32,081 nt of DNA, taken from JAXHUH01 sp034211175 (GTDB lineage: Bacteria; Actinomycetota; Acidimicrobiia; Acidimicrobiales; CAIXPF01). This document shows positions 1 through 8,002 of the stretch, in pieces; the first letter of the stretch is position 1; every line of letters begins with the position of its first letter. The notes below the pieces were generated by a model. That model made no database searches. It was not told the DNA's origin and saw only the letters and a program-made list of their open reading frames with translations. The translations under genes and the position numbers were made by a program. The stretch is from NCBI GenBank assembly GCA_034211175.1, contig JAXHUH010000015.1, forward strand, positions 1 to 32,081, in the 5' to 3' direction.

Positions 1-270
1 GTCGACCGGGCGCTCGTGTGCCCGGTCGACGGCCGGGCGGCCACCGCGACGTCGGTCGTGGGGTGGGGACGATCGTGCGGCGCATCGGTCGACGAGCGGG
101 CAGCCGACACCGTGGAGGTGCGGCGCCGTGCCGATCGACCGCTGAGCCGACACCGGATTTCTCCCGCACGCGACGACCTGCAACCCGACATGGACCTGGG
201 CTGGGTCCTCGTGGAGACCGACGTCGCGGCCGGTCCCGTGGAGGTGTGGCGGCTGCCGGTCGATCGCTGA
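1..270 (+). CDS. C-terminal part of an unidentified protein (gene enters from the left)
   Basis: The frame is open from the first base to the TGA at 268-270 and encodes about 89 residues. Third codon positions are mostly G or C, as in the sure genes nearby, and the last 26 residues (from MDLGWVLVETDV) look like ordinary globular sequence. No domain is recognised. An 11-bp perfect inverted repeat (1-11 with 20-30, 8-nt loop) lies inside this frame. The gene could instead begin at an internal start such as GTG 16, so the partial status is inferred. It ends 68 nt before the sigma-factor start on the same strand. Confidence 0.45.
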   Translation, partial: VDRALVCPVDGRAATATSVVGWGRSCGASVDERAADTVEVRRRADRPLSRHRISPARDDLQPDMDLGWVLVETDVAAGPVEVWRLPVDR

Positions 271-337
271 CGACGGTTCGTCTCGTCGATGTCGTGTGAA
301 CGGGCCGTGGCGGGGCCTTACTGCTCGGGAGGCGGAT

Positions 338-832
338 GTGATCGAGCAGCGAATGACAATCGACGAGACGAGCCCACCGAGGACCTTCGAGCAGTTCTTC
401 CGCGAGGCGGAACCGGGGCTGCGGGCGGCGCTGTCGGGCGGCTACGGCGCGGAGCGCGGGCGGGAGGCGGCCGTCGAGGCCCTGACCTACGCGTGGCGGC
501 ACTGGGAGCGGATCCGGGCGATGGACAACCCGCACGGGTACGTCTACCGCGTCGGTGAGCGCAAGGCACGAAAGGGTGAACGCAGACGCCGGCTGGTGCC
601 GTTGCGGACGCCGGACCAAGCGGTGAGCTGGGGCCCACACGTCGAACCCGGCCTCGCGCCCGCACTGGCGGAGCTGACCCTGCGCCAGCGCCAGTCGGTG
701 ATCCTCGTCGCCGGCTTCGGCATGACCCACCGGGAGGCGGCGGACCTGCTCGGCGTGTCGGCGTCGTCCATCCAGAGCCACGTCGAGCGTGGCCTGGCCA
801 ACCTTCGTAACGCCCTGGGGGTGGACTCGTGA
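338..832 (+). CDS. ECF-like RNA polymerase sigma factor (cassette 1)
   Basis: A 164-residue sigma-70 family protein of ECF size. Residues about 15-80 resemble region 2 (EALTYAWRHWERIRAMDNP, then GYVYRVGERKARK). Residues about 106-160 are a clear region 4 helix-turn-helix: LRQRQSVILVAGFGMTHREA, then ADLLGVSASSIQSHVERGLA. The GTG at 338 is chosen because GGGAGG (327-332) lies 5 nt upstream; ATG 353 is the main alternative. The stop overlaps the next gene by 4 nt (GTGA), which implies co-translation with the membrane propeller protein. It is clearly paralogous to the sigma factor at 5206-5691, sharing REAA-EAL, AMDNP-GY and GFGMTH-E-ADLLG. Region 2 is atypical. Promoters served are unknown. Confidence 0.86.
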   Translation: MIEQRMTIDETSPPRTFEQFFREAEPGLRAALSGGYGAERGREAAVEALTYAWRHWERIRAMDNPHGYVYRVGERKARKGERRRRLVPLRTPDQAVSWGPHVEPGLAPALAELTLRQRQSVILVAGFGMTHREAADLLGVSASSIQSHVERGLANLRNALGVDS

Positions 833-3456
833 GCAACCGGACCAGCACCGACGACGCGGCGCGCCTGCGCGCCATCATCGAACGCTCCACCCCACCGATC
901 GCCCTCGACGAGGTTCGGCCCTCCGACGGGGACGAGGCCCGAGAAGCCGGGACGTGGACCACCGACCTGCGTCGTGCACAGGTACCCGGCTCGCCGGCCT
1001 CGGCATCGGCCAGGACCCGGCTCGTCGCGGCTGCGGCCGCCATCGCCCTTCTCGCGGCGCTGGCGGTGCCGGTGTCGCGGTGGCTTCGGACCTCGCCCGA
1101 CGACGACGGCACCGTCCGAGCCGGCACCCCCGAGCAGGCGACGTCGACCACGATCGTCGACCCTCAGAAGATCCCGGGTGACCCGGCCGCGATGTCCGGC
1201 GCGAGCTGGACCGACGTCGGCTCGATCGACGGCATCAACGGCGTCGAGCTCTTCGACCTCCCGAGCGGCCTGTGGGCACTGGGCATGGACTCGAGCGACC
1301 CTCGCTCCACACGCACGTCGGCCCGTGTCCTGCGGTCCGACGACGGGGGCACCACCTGGACCGACGTCGGCGGCGACGCCTTCGACCTCCCGACCGAGCA
1401 GAGCGTCAGCGTGTCCGGCATCGCCGAGCGGGCCGGCGTCATCGCAGTCGTCGGAGCTCGCCGACATCCTCAGAACACCCCTCAGGCGAGGTTGGAGGCC
1501 CTGCTCGAGGCGCAGGAATCGGGCACGGAACCGGTAGAACTTCCCGAGCCATCCGAGCCTCGCTCGGTGGTGTGGCGCTCCAGCGATGGGGGCGCGACCT
1601 GGGACGTCGCGGAGCAACGGGACGGTCCCGGCCTGTGGTACGGGAGCCTTTCGGTCCTGACGGTCGATGACGGCTTCGTCACGGTCGATGCGAAGAGCGT
1701 GTGGCGATCATCCGACGCGACGTCGTGGGACCTGGTGGCCCGGTTCGAGGACGACATGACCATCAACGCGGCGACGACGTTCGGGGATCGCCTCGTCGTG
1801 GTCGGGCACGAGGACGACTCGGACAGCCCGCTCGAGTCCGTTCCCCTGGCCATGTGGTCCGACGACGGCGGCCGCACCTGGGAGCGCGCCACCATCGACA
1901 GCGACCTCGAACCGACGCAGGCGCTGGCGCTGCGTTCCGTGGCCGCCGGACCGGAGGGCCTCCTCGCCGTCGGACTCAGGGGGATCAACACCGCCTTCAG
2001 CGACCCGCACGACGACGTGGGCGTGTGGTTCAGCGCCGACGGGCGCTCATGGAGCGAACGCGAACCCCTCGGTGATCCCGACACGGCCGACCTCGAGGAG
2101 TCGGTCACCTGGGGTCGGGGTGGTTTCCTCGTCGAGTACCTCTCCCCCGGCAGAGCCACGAAGCCGCTCGAAGCGGTGACCACTGCGACCCTCGACGGCT
2201 CGACCTGGGTCCCCGTGGAGCGCGAGGAGCACCGCGACATCACCTCGGTCGTCGCCACAGCGGAGGGCTACGCCGCCGTGAGGCGCGACCTGCCGGTGTC
2301 CACCGTGCCGCAGTTCACCGTCACGCGGATCGACGTGACCACAACGACCGAGCCCGAGATCACCTCGACCACCGCACGCAGTACGACGACGGTCGAACCG
2401 CGGGTATTCACGACCACTGCGCCACGCAGCGAGTCGGCACGTAGTTGGGAGCACCTCGCATCGGTGTCGATCGGGTCCGGGGTCATGGCGGTCACCGACC
2501 TCGTCACCGGGCCCACCGGCACCTGGGCAGTCGGCTTCATGTTCGACGTTGGCGAGACCGGTGGGTATGTCGGTGCCGTGTGGCGCGTCACCGACGGCGG
2601 TGCGACCTGGGAGCGCGTCGATGGTGGGGTGGTGTCAGACCTGAGGCTCGAGAGGATCGAGGATCTCGACGGCCGGCTCGTCGTGGCCGGCGATCGAGCG
2701 ACAGCCTGCCCCGACAGCGGGGAACCGGGATGCCTGGTCCCCGTCGCAGCGTGGTCAGACGACGGCGGCGCGAGCTGGAACGAGTCCGTGCTCCCGTTCG
2801 AGCCCGACGTCGAGGACCGAGGCAACCTCAAGCACATCGCCGACATGGAGGCGACCGACATCGGGCTGATCCTCGTCGGACGGCGCCCTATCGAGCGGTC
2901 GGGCTTCGGGCCTCAGCTCTGGCGGTCCGCCGACGGCGCCTCGTGGCAGGAGCTGCCGACGGACCAGTTCGGCCCGGGATCCCAGCTCGCAGCGGCCGGC
3001 ACGGTCGGAGGCGACCTGGTCGTGACGGGAACGGTGAACTCGATGACCAAGGCCGCGTGGCGCTCCGGTGACGGCGGCACCACCTGGGGGCGGGACGACA
3101 CGCTGCCTCCAGGGCCTGTCTCGCCCAACGTCGGCAGTGGGCCGATCGACCTCGGCGCCCTGGACGACGCGGGTCGGACCCAGTGGGGCTCGAACGTGAT
3201 CCCGACACCGCACGGCTGGCTCCTGTCGTGGATCTCGGTCGACGCCGGCACGTCCACGAGCGTCGAGGCCGGCCGCGCCGCGACGTCCGAGGACGGCGTG
3301 GTCTGGAGCCCACTCGAGCTCCCCGAGGGACGAGCGGTCGGAGTCGCGGCCTACGTCGACGACGCGTACCTCATCACCACGTTCCCGGAGGACGCGATGC
3401 CCAACGCGAACGCCGACCAGACGACCGCGGAGGTGTACCGCCTCCCGGGGCCGTGA
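829..3456 (+). CDS. Single-pass membrane protein with two exported Asp-box (BNR) beta-propellers; candidate sigma-controlling sensor
   Basis: 875 residues. Residues 1-62 are a cytoplasmic tail and 64-82 an Ala/Leu-rich transmembrane segment followed by Arg. The rest is predicted outside the membrane. Asp-boxes (S-x-D-x-G-x-x-W type) recur near residues 170, 251, 294, 344, 402, 588, 643, 700, 746 and 820. They form two blocks (about 120-490 and 540-875) joined by a Thr-rich linker (about 500-532), which suggests two propellers. The tail contains AIIERSTPPIALDEVR (15-30), matched by a similar motif in the cassette-2 protein. No zinc-binding anti-sigma motif (HxxxCxxC) is seen. Translation starts at a GTG overlapping the sigma stop. 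A role as membrane-tethered anti-sigma factor or sensor is inferred from this coupling. The propeller ligand is unknown. Confidence 0.85.
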   Translation: MSNRTSTDDAARLRAIIERSTPPIALDEVRPSDGDEAREAGTWTTDLRRAQVPGSPASASARTRLVAAAAAIALLAALAVPVSRWLRTSPDDDGTVRAGTPEQATSTTIVDPQKIPGDPAAMSGASWTDVGSIDGINGVELFDLPSGLWALGMDSSDPRSTRTSARVLRSDDGGTTWTDVGGDAFDLPTEQSVSVSGIAERAGVIAVVGARRHPQNTPQARLEALLEAQESGTEPVELPEPSEPRSVVWRSSDGGATWDVAEQRDGPGLWYGSLSVLTVDDGFVTVDAKSVWRSSDATSWDLVARFEDDMTINAATTFGDRLVVVGHEDDSDSPLESVPLAMWSDDGGRTWERATIDSDLEPTQALALRSVAAGPEGLLAVGLRGINTAFSDPHDDVGVWFSADGRSWSEREPLGDPDTADLEESVTWGRGGFLVEYLSPGRATKPLEAVTTATLDGSTWVPVEREEHRDITSVVATAEGYAAVRRDLPVSTVPQFTVTRIDVTTTTEPEITSTTARSTTTVEPRVFTTTAPRSESARSWEHLASVSIGSGVMAVTDLVTGPTGTWAVGFMFDVGETGGYVGAVWRVTDGGATWERVDGGVVSDLRLERIEDLDGRLVVAGDRATACPDSGEPGCLVPVAAWSDDGGASWNESVLPFEPDVEDRGNLKHIADMEATDIGLILVGRRPIERSGFGPQLWRSADGASWQELPTDQFGPGSQLAAAGTVGGDLVVTGTVNSMTKAAWRSGDGGTTWGRDDTLPPGPVSPNVGSGPIDLGALDDAGRTQWGSNVIPTPHGWLLSWISVDAGTSTSVEAGRAATSEDGVVWSPLELPEGRAVGVAAYVDDAYLITTFPEDAMPNANADQTTAEVYRLPGP

Positions 3457-3482
3457 CAGAACTGCGGCGCTCGACTCGCTGC

Positions 3483-4133
3483 TCAGGTGCGCTGAGGCAC
3501 CGAGGCGAGCCATGCGAGGAGCGGGGTGATCGTCTCCCAGCCCTCGACGACGCGGCGGCCGGCGTCGGGGGTGTGGAGCCACGGGCCGGTGTCGTGCATC
3601 GAGCCGGCGGCGAGGTGCGGGAGGCGGAGCAGGTCGATGCGGGGGTGATCTCGCGGGTAGCCCTTCGGCGCGGTCTTGAGCGCGCCGTCGCGCATCAGCT
3701 CGACGCCCTCGGCCTCCATGTCGGCCACGATCTGCTCCAGCTCCGGGCCGAGGACGTCGTCGGCGATCGCGGCCCGCACCGCGGCGAGGCGGGCACGGTC
3801 GGGCATGTACAGGCCACCGCCGGTGAACAGGCCCTCCCGGCGGAGCTGGACGTAGAGGGCGCCGCCGCTCTCGGGGTGGGGCAGCCGGGCGTAGATCTGG
3901 AGCTTGTACGGCGACTTGTCGGCCGAGAACCGGATGTCGCGGTTGGGTCGGGCGATGATCGCCGTGCCGAACTCGTCCTCCACCTCGGCGAGCAGGGCCT
4001 CGAGCGGGCCCCGCACGGCGCGGTCGTAGGTGTCGCGGTGGGCGTGGAACCACTCCTTCGAGTTGTTCGCCTCCAACCCGTCGAACCAGTCCAGCGCCTC
4101 CGGCGGCCAGCCGGTGAACGTCGCCACAGCCAT
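3483..4133 (-). CDS. DUF2461 (TIGR02453-type) protein
   Basis: 216 residues, full length for the family. The N-terminal pattern F-x-G-W/F-x-x-E-A-L-x-x-x-x-x-L-x-x-N-N-x-x-E-W-F is visible as FTGWPPEALDWFDGLEANNS followed by KEWFHAHRDTY. The block DIRFSADKSPYK and the GGGLYMPDR segment also fit DUF2461, a widespread family without an established biochemical function. The ATG at 4133 is the natural start, though no strong Shine-Dalgarno is evident. The gene converges on the first propeller gene (26-nt gap) and diverges from the F420-type oxidoreductase gene, so it probably belongs to neither sigma cassette. Confidence 0.85.
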   Translation of the reverse strand: MAVATFTGWPPEALDWFDGLEANNSKEWFHAHRDTYDRAVRGPLEALLAEVEDEFGTAIIARPNRDIRFSADKSPYKLQIYARLPHPESGGALYVQLRREGLFTGGGLYMPDRARLAAVRAAIADDVLGPELEQIVADMEAEGVELMRDGALKTAPKGYPRDHPRIDLLRLPHLAAGSMHDTGPWLHTPDAGRRVVEGWETITPLLAWLASVPQRT

Positions 4134-4237
4134 GCCCCGGAGTCTCGCGCCCGATCACTGACTGCGCCCGCCCGGGGTCACCGGTACGACAAGAGTCGAA
4201 ACCGGCGTGCCCCACGGTTGGGCGGGCACCGGCGCCA

Positions 4238-4263
4238 TAGGGTGTGACAGCGTGGCGGCGTGA
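4238..4263 (+). promoter_or_regulatory. Candidate -10 box and 3-codon mini-ORF coupled to the oxidoreductase start
   Basis: TAGGGT at 4238-4243 is followed 8 nt later by GTG GCG GCG TGA (4252-4263). The TGA overlaps the GTG start of the next gene (4260-4262) in a GTGA. If transcription starts at or near 4252, ribosomes could load on the leaderless mini-ORF and re-initiate. It may equally be a short leader with no translated mini-ORF. See the similar arrangements at 17286-17362 and 24657-24734. Confidence 0.35.
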
Positions 4264-5120
4264 AGATCGGTGCCGTCTATCCGCAGATCAAACTGGGCGG
4301 GGACCCGGACGCGGTGCGCCGCTTCGGCCTCGCCGTCGAGGAGCTCGGGTTCGATCACCTGCTCGTCTACGACCACGTGCTCGGGGCGGTCCACGCCGAC
4401 CGCACGCCGGAGCTGGTCGGCCCGTACACGGAGCGCGACCCGTTCCACGACCCGCTGATGATGTTCTCGTACCTCGCCGGCATCACCGAGCGAATCGAGC
4501 TGGTCACCGGGATCCTGATCCTCCCCCAGCGCCAGACCGCGCTCGTCGCCCGCCAGACCGCGGATCTCGACCTGCTGTCGGCCGGCCGGTTCCGGCTCGG
4601 GGTGGGGGTCGGTTGGAGCCACGTCGAGTACGAGGCGCTGGGCCAGGACTTCACGACCCGCGGTGCCCGCGAGGAGGAGCAGATCGAGCTCCTCCGTCAG
4701 CTCTGGACCGGCGACGTCGTCGACTTCGACGGCCGCTTCGACCGAGTCGACCGCGCCGCGCTCGTGCCGAAGCCGACCGGGCAGATCCCGATCTGGCTCG
4801 GCGGCTGGGGCTCGAAGGCCCTGGCCCGTGCCGCCCGCATCGGCGACGGGTTCATCTTCGGCGGCGGCACCAAGGACGTGCTCGGCATGTGGGAGCGGCT
4901 GCGGGGACTGGTCGGCGAGGCCGGGCGCCCGGTCGACGAGTTCGGCGCCGAGTGGATCATCCCCGCGGTGAAGGGCCCCGACGATGTCGCCTCCAAGGCC
5001 GAGACCTGGGCCGGCGCCGGCGGCAGCCATGCCGCGGTGGTGACCATGAACATGGGCCTGCAGGGCGTCGACGCCCACATCGACGTGCTCGCCAAGGCCG
5101 CCTCCGCCCTCGGCCGCTGA
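4260..5120 (+). CDS. LLM-class F420-dependent oxidoreductase (TIGR03619-like)
   Basis: 286 residues forming a luciferase-like (beta/alpha)8 barrel. Family features in order: MKIGAVYPQ at the N-terminus, the VEELGFDHLLVYDHVLG segment, ITERIELVTGILILPQR, LLSAGRFRLGVGVGWSHVEYEALG and IPIWLGGWGSKALARAARIGDGF. These enzymes use reduced F420 or FMN to oxidise or reduce small organic substrates in the cytoplasm; the F420 preference is inferred from similarity to actinobacterial members, and the substrate cannot be read from sequence. No Shine-Dalgarno is seen before the GTG start, which overlaps a mini-ORF stop. A hairpin follows 14 nt after the stop. The gene separates the two sigma/propeller cassettes with no obvious functional link to them. 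Confidence 0.9.
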   Translation: MKIGAVYPQIKLGGDPDAVRRFGLAVEELGFDHLLVYDHVLGAVHADRTPELVGPYTERDPFHDPLMMFSYLAGITERIELVTGILILPQRQTALVARQTADLDLLSAGRFRLGVGVGWSHVEYEALGQDFTTRGAREEEQIELLRQLWTGDVVDFDGRFDRVDRAALVPKPTGQIPIWLGGWGSKALARAARIGDGFIFGGGTKDVLGMWERLRGLVGEAGRPVDEFGAEWIIPAVKGPDDVASKAETWAGAGGSHAAVVTMNMGLQGVDAHIDVLAKAASALGR

Positions 5121-5133
5121 TCCCTGCACACCC

Positions 5134-5160
5134 GGCGGCGGCGCAAGTGTCGTCGCCGCT
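5134..5160 (+). terminator. Candidate hairpin terminator after the oxidoreductase gene
   Basis: The arm at 5134-5143 pairs with 5151-5160 (about 10 bp including G-T wobbles), with a 7-nt loop CAAGTGT. It starts 14 nt after the stop codon. No T-run follows, so terminator function is only likely. Confidence 0.35.
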
Positions 5161-5205
5161 GTGGTGCAGATCGGTCGCTCCGCGCCTTAGGGGCTGAGGG
5201 GGCTC

Positions 5206-5691
5206 ATGAGCGACCAGCACGTACAGACGACGACAGCCGGCACGTTCGAGGCCTTCTGTGCCGATGCCGAGCCGAAGCTGCGGCGGGCACTGGTCGGCGG
5301 GTTCGGCGCCGAGCACGGCCGCGAGGCCGCGGCCGAGGCGCTGGCCCACGGTTGGAAGCACTGGGCCCGGGTGGCGGCGATGGACAACCCTGCCGGCTAC
5401 CTCTACACCGTCGGCGCCCGGTGGGCCCGCCGCCAGGCCCGCCGTCGACGACGCCGGCTGCTCGCCGGCGCCGAGCCGACGGTGACCTGGGGCTCCCGGT
5501 TCGAACCAGGGCTCGAGGCGGCACTCGGTGGCCTGTCCCGACGCCAGCGTCAGGCGGTCGTGCTCGTCGCCGGGTTCGGGATGACCCACGCCGAGACCGC
5601 CGACCTCCTCGGCCTGTCCCGCTCGTCGGTCCAGAACCACGTCGAGCGCGGCATGGCGAGGCTCCGCGACGACCTGGGGGTGGACCAGTGA
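5206..5691 (+). CDS. ECF-like RNA polymerase sigma factor (cassette 2)
   Basis: 161 residues, paralogous along its whole length to the sigma factor at 338-832. Region 2-like sequence covers residues about 13-80 (EALAHGWKHWARVAAMDNP, then GYLYTVGARWARR and an Arg-rich stretch). Region 4 lies at about 105-157 (SRRQRQAVVLVAGFGMTHAE, TADLLGLSRSSVQNHVERGM). The ATG at 5206 is preceded by a GAGGGGG purine run (5195-5201), a good Shine-Dalgarno. The stop TGA overlaps the GTG of the downstream membrane propeller gene by 4 nt, as in cassette 1. The shared order, overlap and sequence indicate duplication of the whole sigma/propeller unit. Target promoters are unknown. Confidence 0.88.
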   Translation: MSDQHVQTTTAGTFEAFCADAEPKLRRALVGGFGAEHGREAAAEALAHGWKHWARVAAMDNPAGYLYTVGARWARRQARRRRRRLLAGAEPTVTWGSRFEPGLEAALGGLSRRQRQAVVLVAGFGMTHAETADLLGLSRSSVQNHVERGMARLRDDLGVDQ

Positions 5692-7157
5692 CGCTCGAAC
5701 GCGACATCGCAGGGGTGATCGACGAGACCGCCGACCCGATCGGCGTCGACGAGATCCGCGGTCGAGCCCAGTCGCCGGGAGCCGGCGGGGGCGATCGACG
5801 TGGCCCTGCACCGCTGCTCGTTGCCGCCGCAGTCGTCGCCGCCGTGGTGGCGGCGATCGGCGTCTTCGCGTGGTGGCCGTCGGGCAACGACACCTCCGTC
5901 GTCGCCGGCCTCCCCGACACCACGACCGACCCAGCATCGTTCGCAGGCGCCGAGTGGGAGCAGATCGGGTCGATCGAGGGCGAGCTCGCATCCGCGCCCG
6001 GGGCGGAGGAGCGCACCGGTGGGATCGGCGCACTGACCATCAACCGCCTGCGTGAGCTACCGAGCGGGTTGTATGCGGTCGGGACCGAGCAGGCCCGCGA
6101 CGGGGGGTTCGTCGCCCGGGTGTGGCGCGCCGGGAACGACGAGACATGGGACCGTCTCGGTGGTGAGGCCTTCGGCGACGATCGCGGATCCTCCCGGACC
6201 GCGATGGCCGGCATCGCCGAGCGGGACGGCACCGTCGTCGCCGCAGGCCAGCTCGGCGGCCCGACCGGCGCACCGCAACAGACTGAGCCGACCGCCTGGT
6301 GGTCGGACGACGCCGGCGCCACCTGGCACGCCGTCACCCTTCCGCTGTCCGCCGATGCCGAGAGCAGCGCCGAGGCGGGTGCCAACGTTGCGGGAATCGC
6401 CGCAGGCCCCGACGGCTTCGTGGTCGTCGGCTTCGTCTCCGACGGCCGTTTCGTCCGCCCGGCCGCGTGGCGCTCGGACAACGGCGTGGAGTGGGAGGTC
6501 GCGCCGTTCGGCACGAGCACCGACCGGGTCGACGTGATCGACATCGAGGTCATGGACGACCGCTACGTCGTCGTCGGCACGACCGGCGCGTACCAACCCG
6601 GAAGCGCAGCCATGGCGTGGACGTCCACGGACGGCGGGCACAGCTGGACGCCGTCCGACCTCGACGACATCGCATCGACCTCGGGAACGTCCGGCATCAC
6701 GTCGGTTGCCGCCGGACCCGACGGTCTGCTCGCGGTCGGCTACCGCCAGGCCGGCGACGCGACCTCGGTGCCCGGCTCCGAGGCCACGGCTTCGGAGCCC
6801 GGACTCGACGTGGATCACGTTCTCTGGTTCAGTCCCGACGGCCTGACGTGGGTCGAGCGGGCACCGCTCGACCTCCCCGGACCGGGCATCACGATGGTCG
6901 CGGCCGGTGCGGGCGGGTTCCTCCTGACGTCCTTGACCTCGACGGACGACGGTCAGGTGGTCATCGACCAGCTCACCACCGACGGGACCGACCGCCAGGT
7001 GGTCGAATCGCCCCCCGGAGGCGCCTCGATGGCGACGACCGGCACCGTCGACGGCTTCGTCGCCGCGGTTCAGGAGATGGGACCGTCCGCAGGCGGCACG
7101 ACCGATGTTCGGGAGCGCCTCACCACGAGGCAGGTGTGGCGACTCGAACCGTCCTGA
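5688..7157 (+). CDS. Single-pass membrane protein with one exported Asp-box (BNR) beta-propeller (cassette 2)
   Basis: 489 residues from a GTG at 5688 that overlaps the sigma stop. Residues 1-40 are cytoplasmic, 41-62 are a transmembrane helix (Ala/Val-rich, ending FAWW), and the rest is predicted outside. Asp-box-like repeats occur near residues 148, 206, 263, 313 and 382. The tail motif AGVIDETADPIGVDEIR (8-24) matches the cassette-1 tail (AIIERSTPPIALDEVR) in spacing and key positions (I-x-P-I-x-x-D-E-x-R), although the surrounding tail has diverged. Post-membrane sequence is also shared (SGLYAVG against SGLWALG; W-x-x-x-GSI). The protein is about half the length of its paralogue and has one propeller. 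Role as a sigma partner is inferred from coupling, not from a known anti-sigma fold. Confidence 0.85.
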   Translation: MTLERDIAGVIDETADPIGVDEIRGRAQSPGAGGGDRRGPAPLLVAAAVVAAVVAAIGVFAWWPSGNDTSVVAGLPDTTTDPASFAGAEWEQIGSIEGELASAPGAEERTGGIGALTINRLRELPSGLYAVGTEQARDGGFVARVWRAGNDETWDRLGGEAFGDDRGSSRTAMAGIAERDGTVVAAGQLGGPTGAPQQTEPTAWWSDDAGATWHAVTLPLSADAESSAEAGANVAGIAAGPDGFVVVGFVSDGRFVRPAAWRSDNGVEWEVAPFGTSTDRVDVIDIEVMDDRYVVVGTTGAYQPGSAAMAWTSTDGGHSWTPSDLDDIASTSGTSGITSVAAGPDGLLAVGYRQAGDATSVPGSEATASEPGLDVDHVLWFSPDGLTWVERAPLDLPGPGITMVAAGAGGFLLTSLTSTDDGQVVIDQLTTDGTDRQVVESPPGGASMATTGTVDGFVAAVQEMGPSAGGTTDVRERLTTRQVWRLEPS

Positions 7158-7226
7158 GCGGATGCGCCCGTACGCTGGTTCGTTCCCCGGTGGCTCCGGG
7201 GTCGGACGGCGAACGGCGGGGACCAC

Positions 7227-7949
7227 ATGGGCGCCTGGGACTACGGCATCCTCGACAACGACACCGCGCTCGACGGGCTCGGTGCCGTCGTCGATGGGGT
7301 GGTCGCCGACATCGACCGGCTCGCCGGGGAACCGTCGAACGAGGAGACCGTGGGGCGCCTCGCCGCCGCGGTCGGGATCGTGCTCCAGCTCGCCCCTGCC
7401 GCGCTCGACCCCGACACCGGGAACGACCGAACCCGCGGTGCCGTGGTCGCCGCGCTCACCGTCCACGCCGACGGCATCGGGGCCCACCTCTCCCCTGGCG
7501 CCCAGCGGATCCTCGGCCTGATCGCCGACGGCGAGGTCGCGTTGCTCGAGCAGCACCCGGCCGAGCCGGTCGACGCGGTGAGCGTCGACGGTGACCATGC
7601 CGTCCACCTCGCCGAGCCCGCGCTGTTCGAGCACCTCGCGGCGGGGACCTACGTCGACGAGGTCGCCACCCGCTGCGTGCAGGCGTTCGCCACCGACGCG
7701 GCCGACGAAGAGGTGTGGACCGACCTGGCCCGCGAGGCGGCGGGTGTCGGCGCGCTCGCCGCATTGCTGGTGCTCGAACCCTGCGACCTGCCCGTCGAGC
7801 TGCTCACCGAGTGGCAGCAGCTCGCCGCCCTCGGCCTCGCCGAGCTCGAGCTGTCCGACGACGGCGAGCTCGACTTCCACCAGCCGTACCACGCCAACCT
7901 CGACGCCGTGTTCGACGCCCTCCTCGACCGCGCCGGCGCCCCTATGTGA
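7227..7949 (+). CDS. DUF4259-like protein
   Basis: 240 residues. The N-terminus MGAWDYGILDNDTALDGLG matches the DUF4259 signature (G-x-W-x-x-G-x-x-x-N-D-x-A-x-D). The following helix-rich stretch (AAAVGIVLQLAPA, GAVVAALTVHADG) also fits. The C-terminal half is longer than a minimal DUF4259 domain and acidic, with no recognised motif. The family has no established function. A TACGCT -10-like hexamer lies at 7171-7176, and a GGCGGGGA purine run lies 4 nt before the ATG, so the gene probably has its own promoter rather than being a third member of the sigma cassette. It is followed by the palindromic repeat triplet. Confidence 0.72.
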   Translation: MGAWDYGILDNDTALDGLGAVVDGVVADIDRLAGEPSNEETVGRLAAAVGIVLQLAPAALDPDTGNDRTRGAVVAALTVHADGIGAHLSPGAQRILGLIADGEVALLEQHPAEPVDAVSVDGDHAVHLAEPALFEHLAAGTYVDEVATRCVQAFATDAADEEVWTDLAREAAGVGALAALLVLEPCDLPVELLTEWQQLAALGLAELELSDDGELDFHQPYHANLDAVFDALLDRAGAPM

Positions 7950-8002
7950 CCCAACTCTCGAGCCGCGCACCTGCGTGACCCAGCAGATCGGCCCCGGAAG
8001 AT

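Noticed and set aside
1..30. An 11-bp perfect inverted repeat as a terminator
   Set aside because: It lies inside a frame with coding character that continues to 270, so termination here is unlikely unless that frame is spurious.
338..832. An earlier start (GTG 296) for the first sigma factor
   Set aside because: GTG 338 has a well-spaced GGGAGG, and the protein length then matches the paralogue at 5206-5691.
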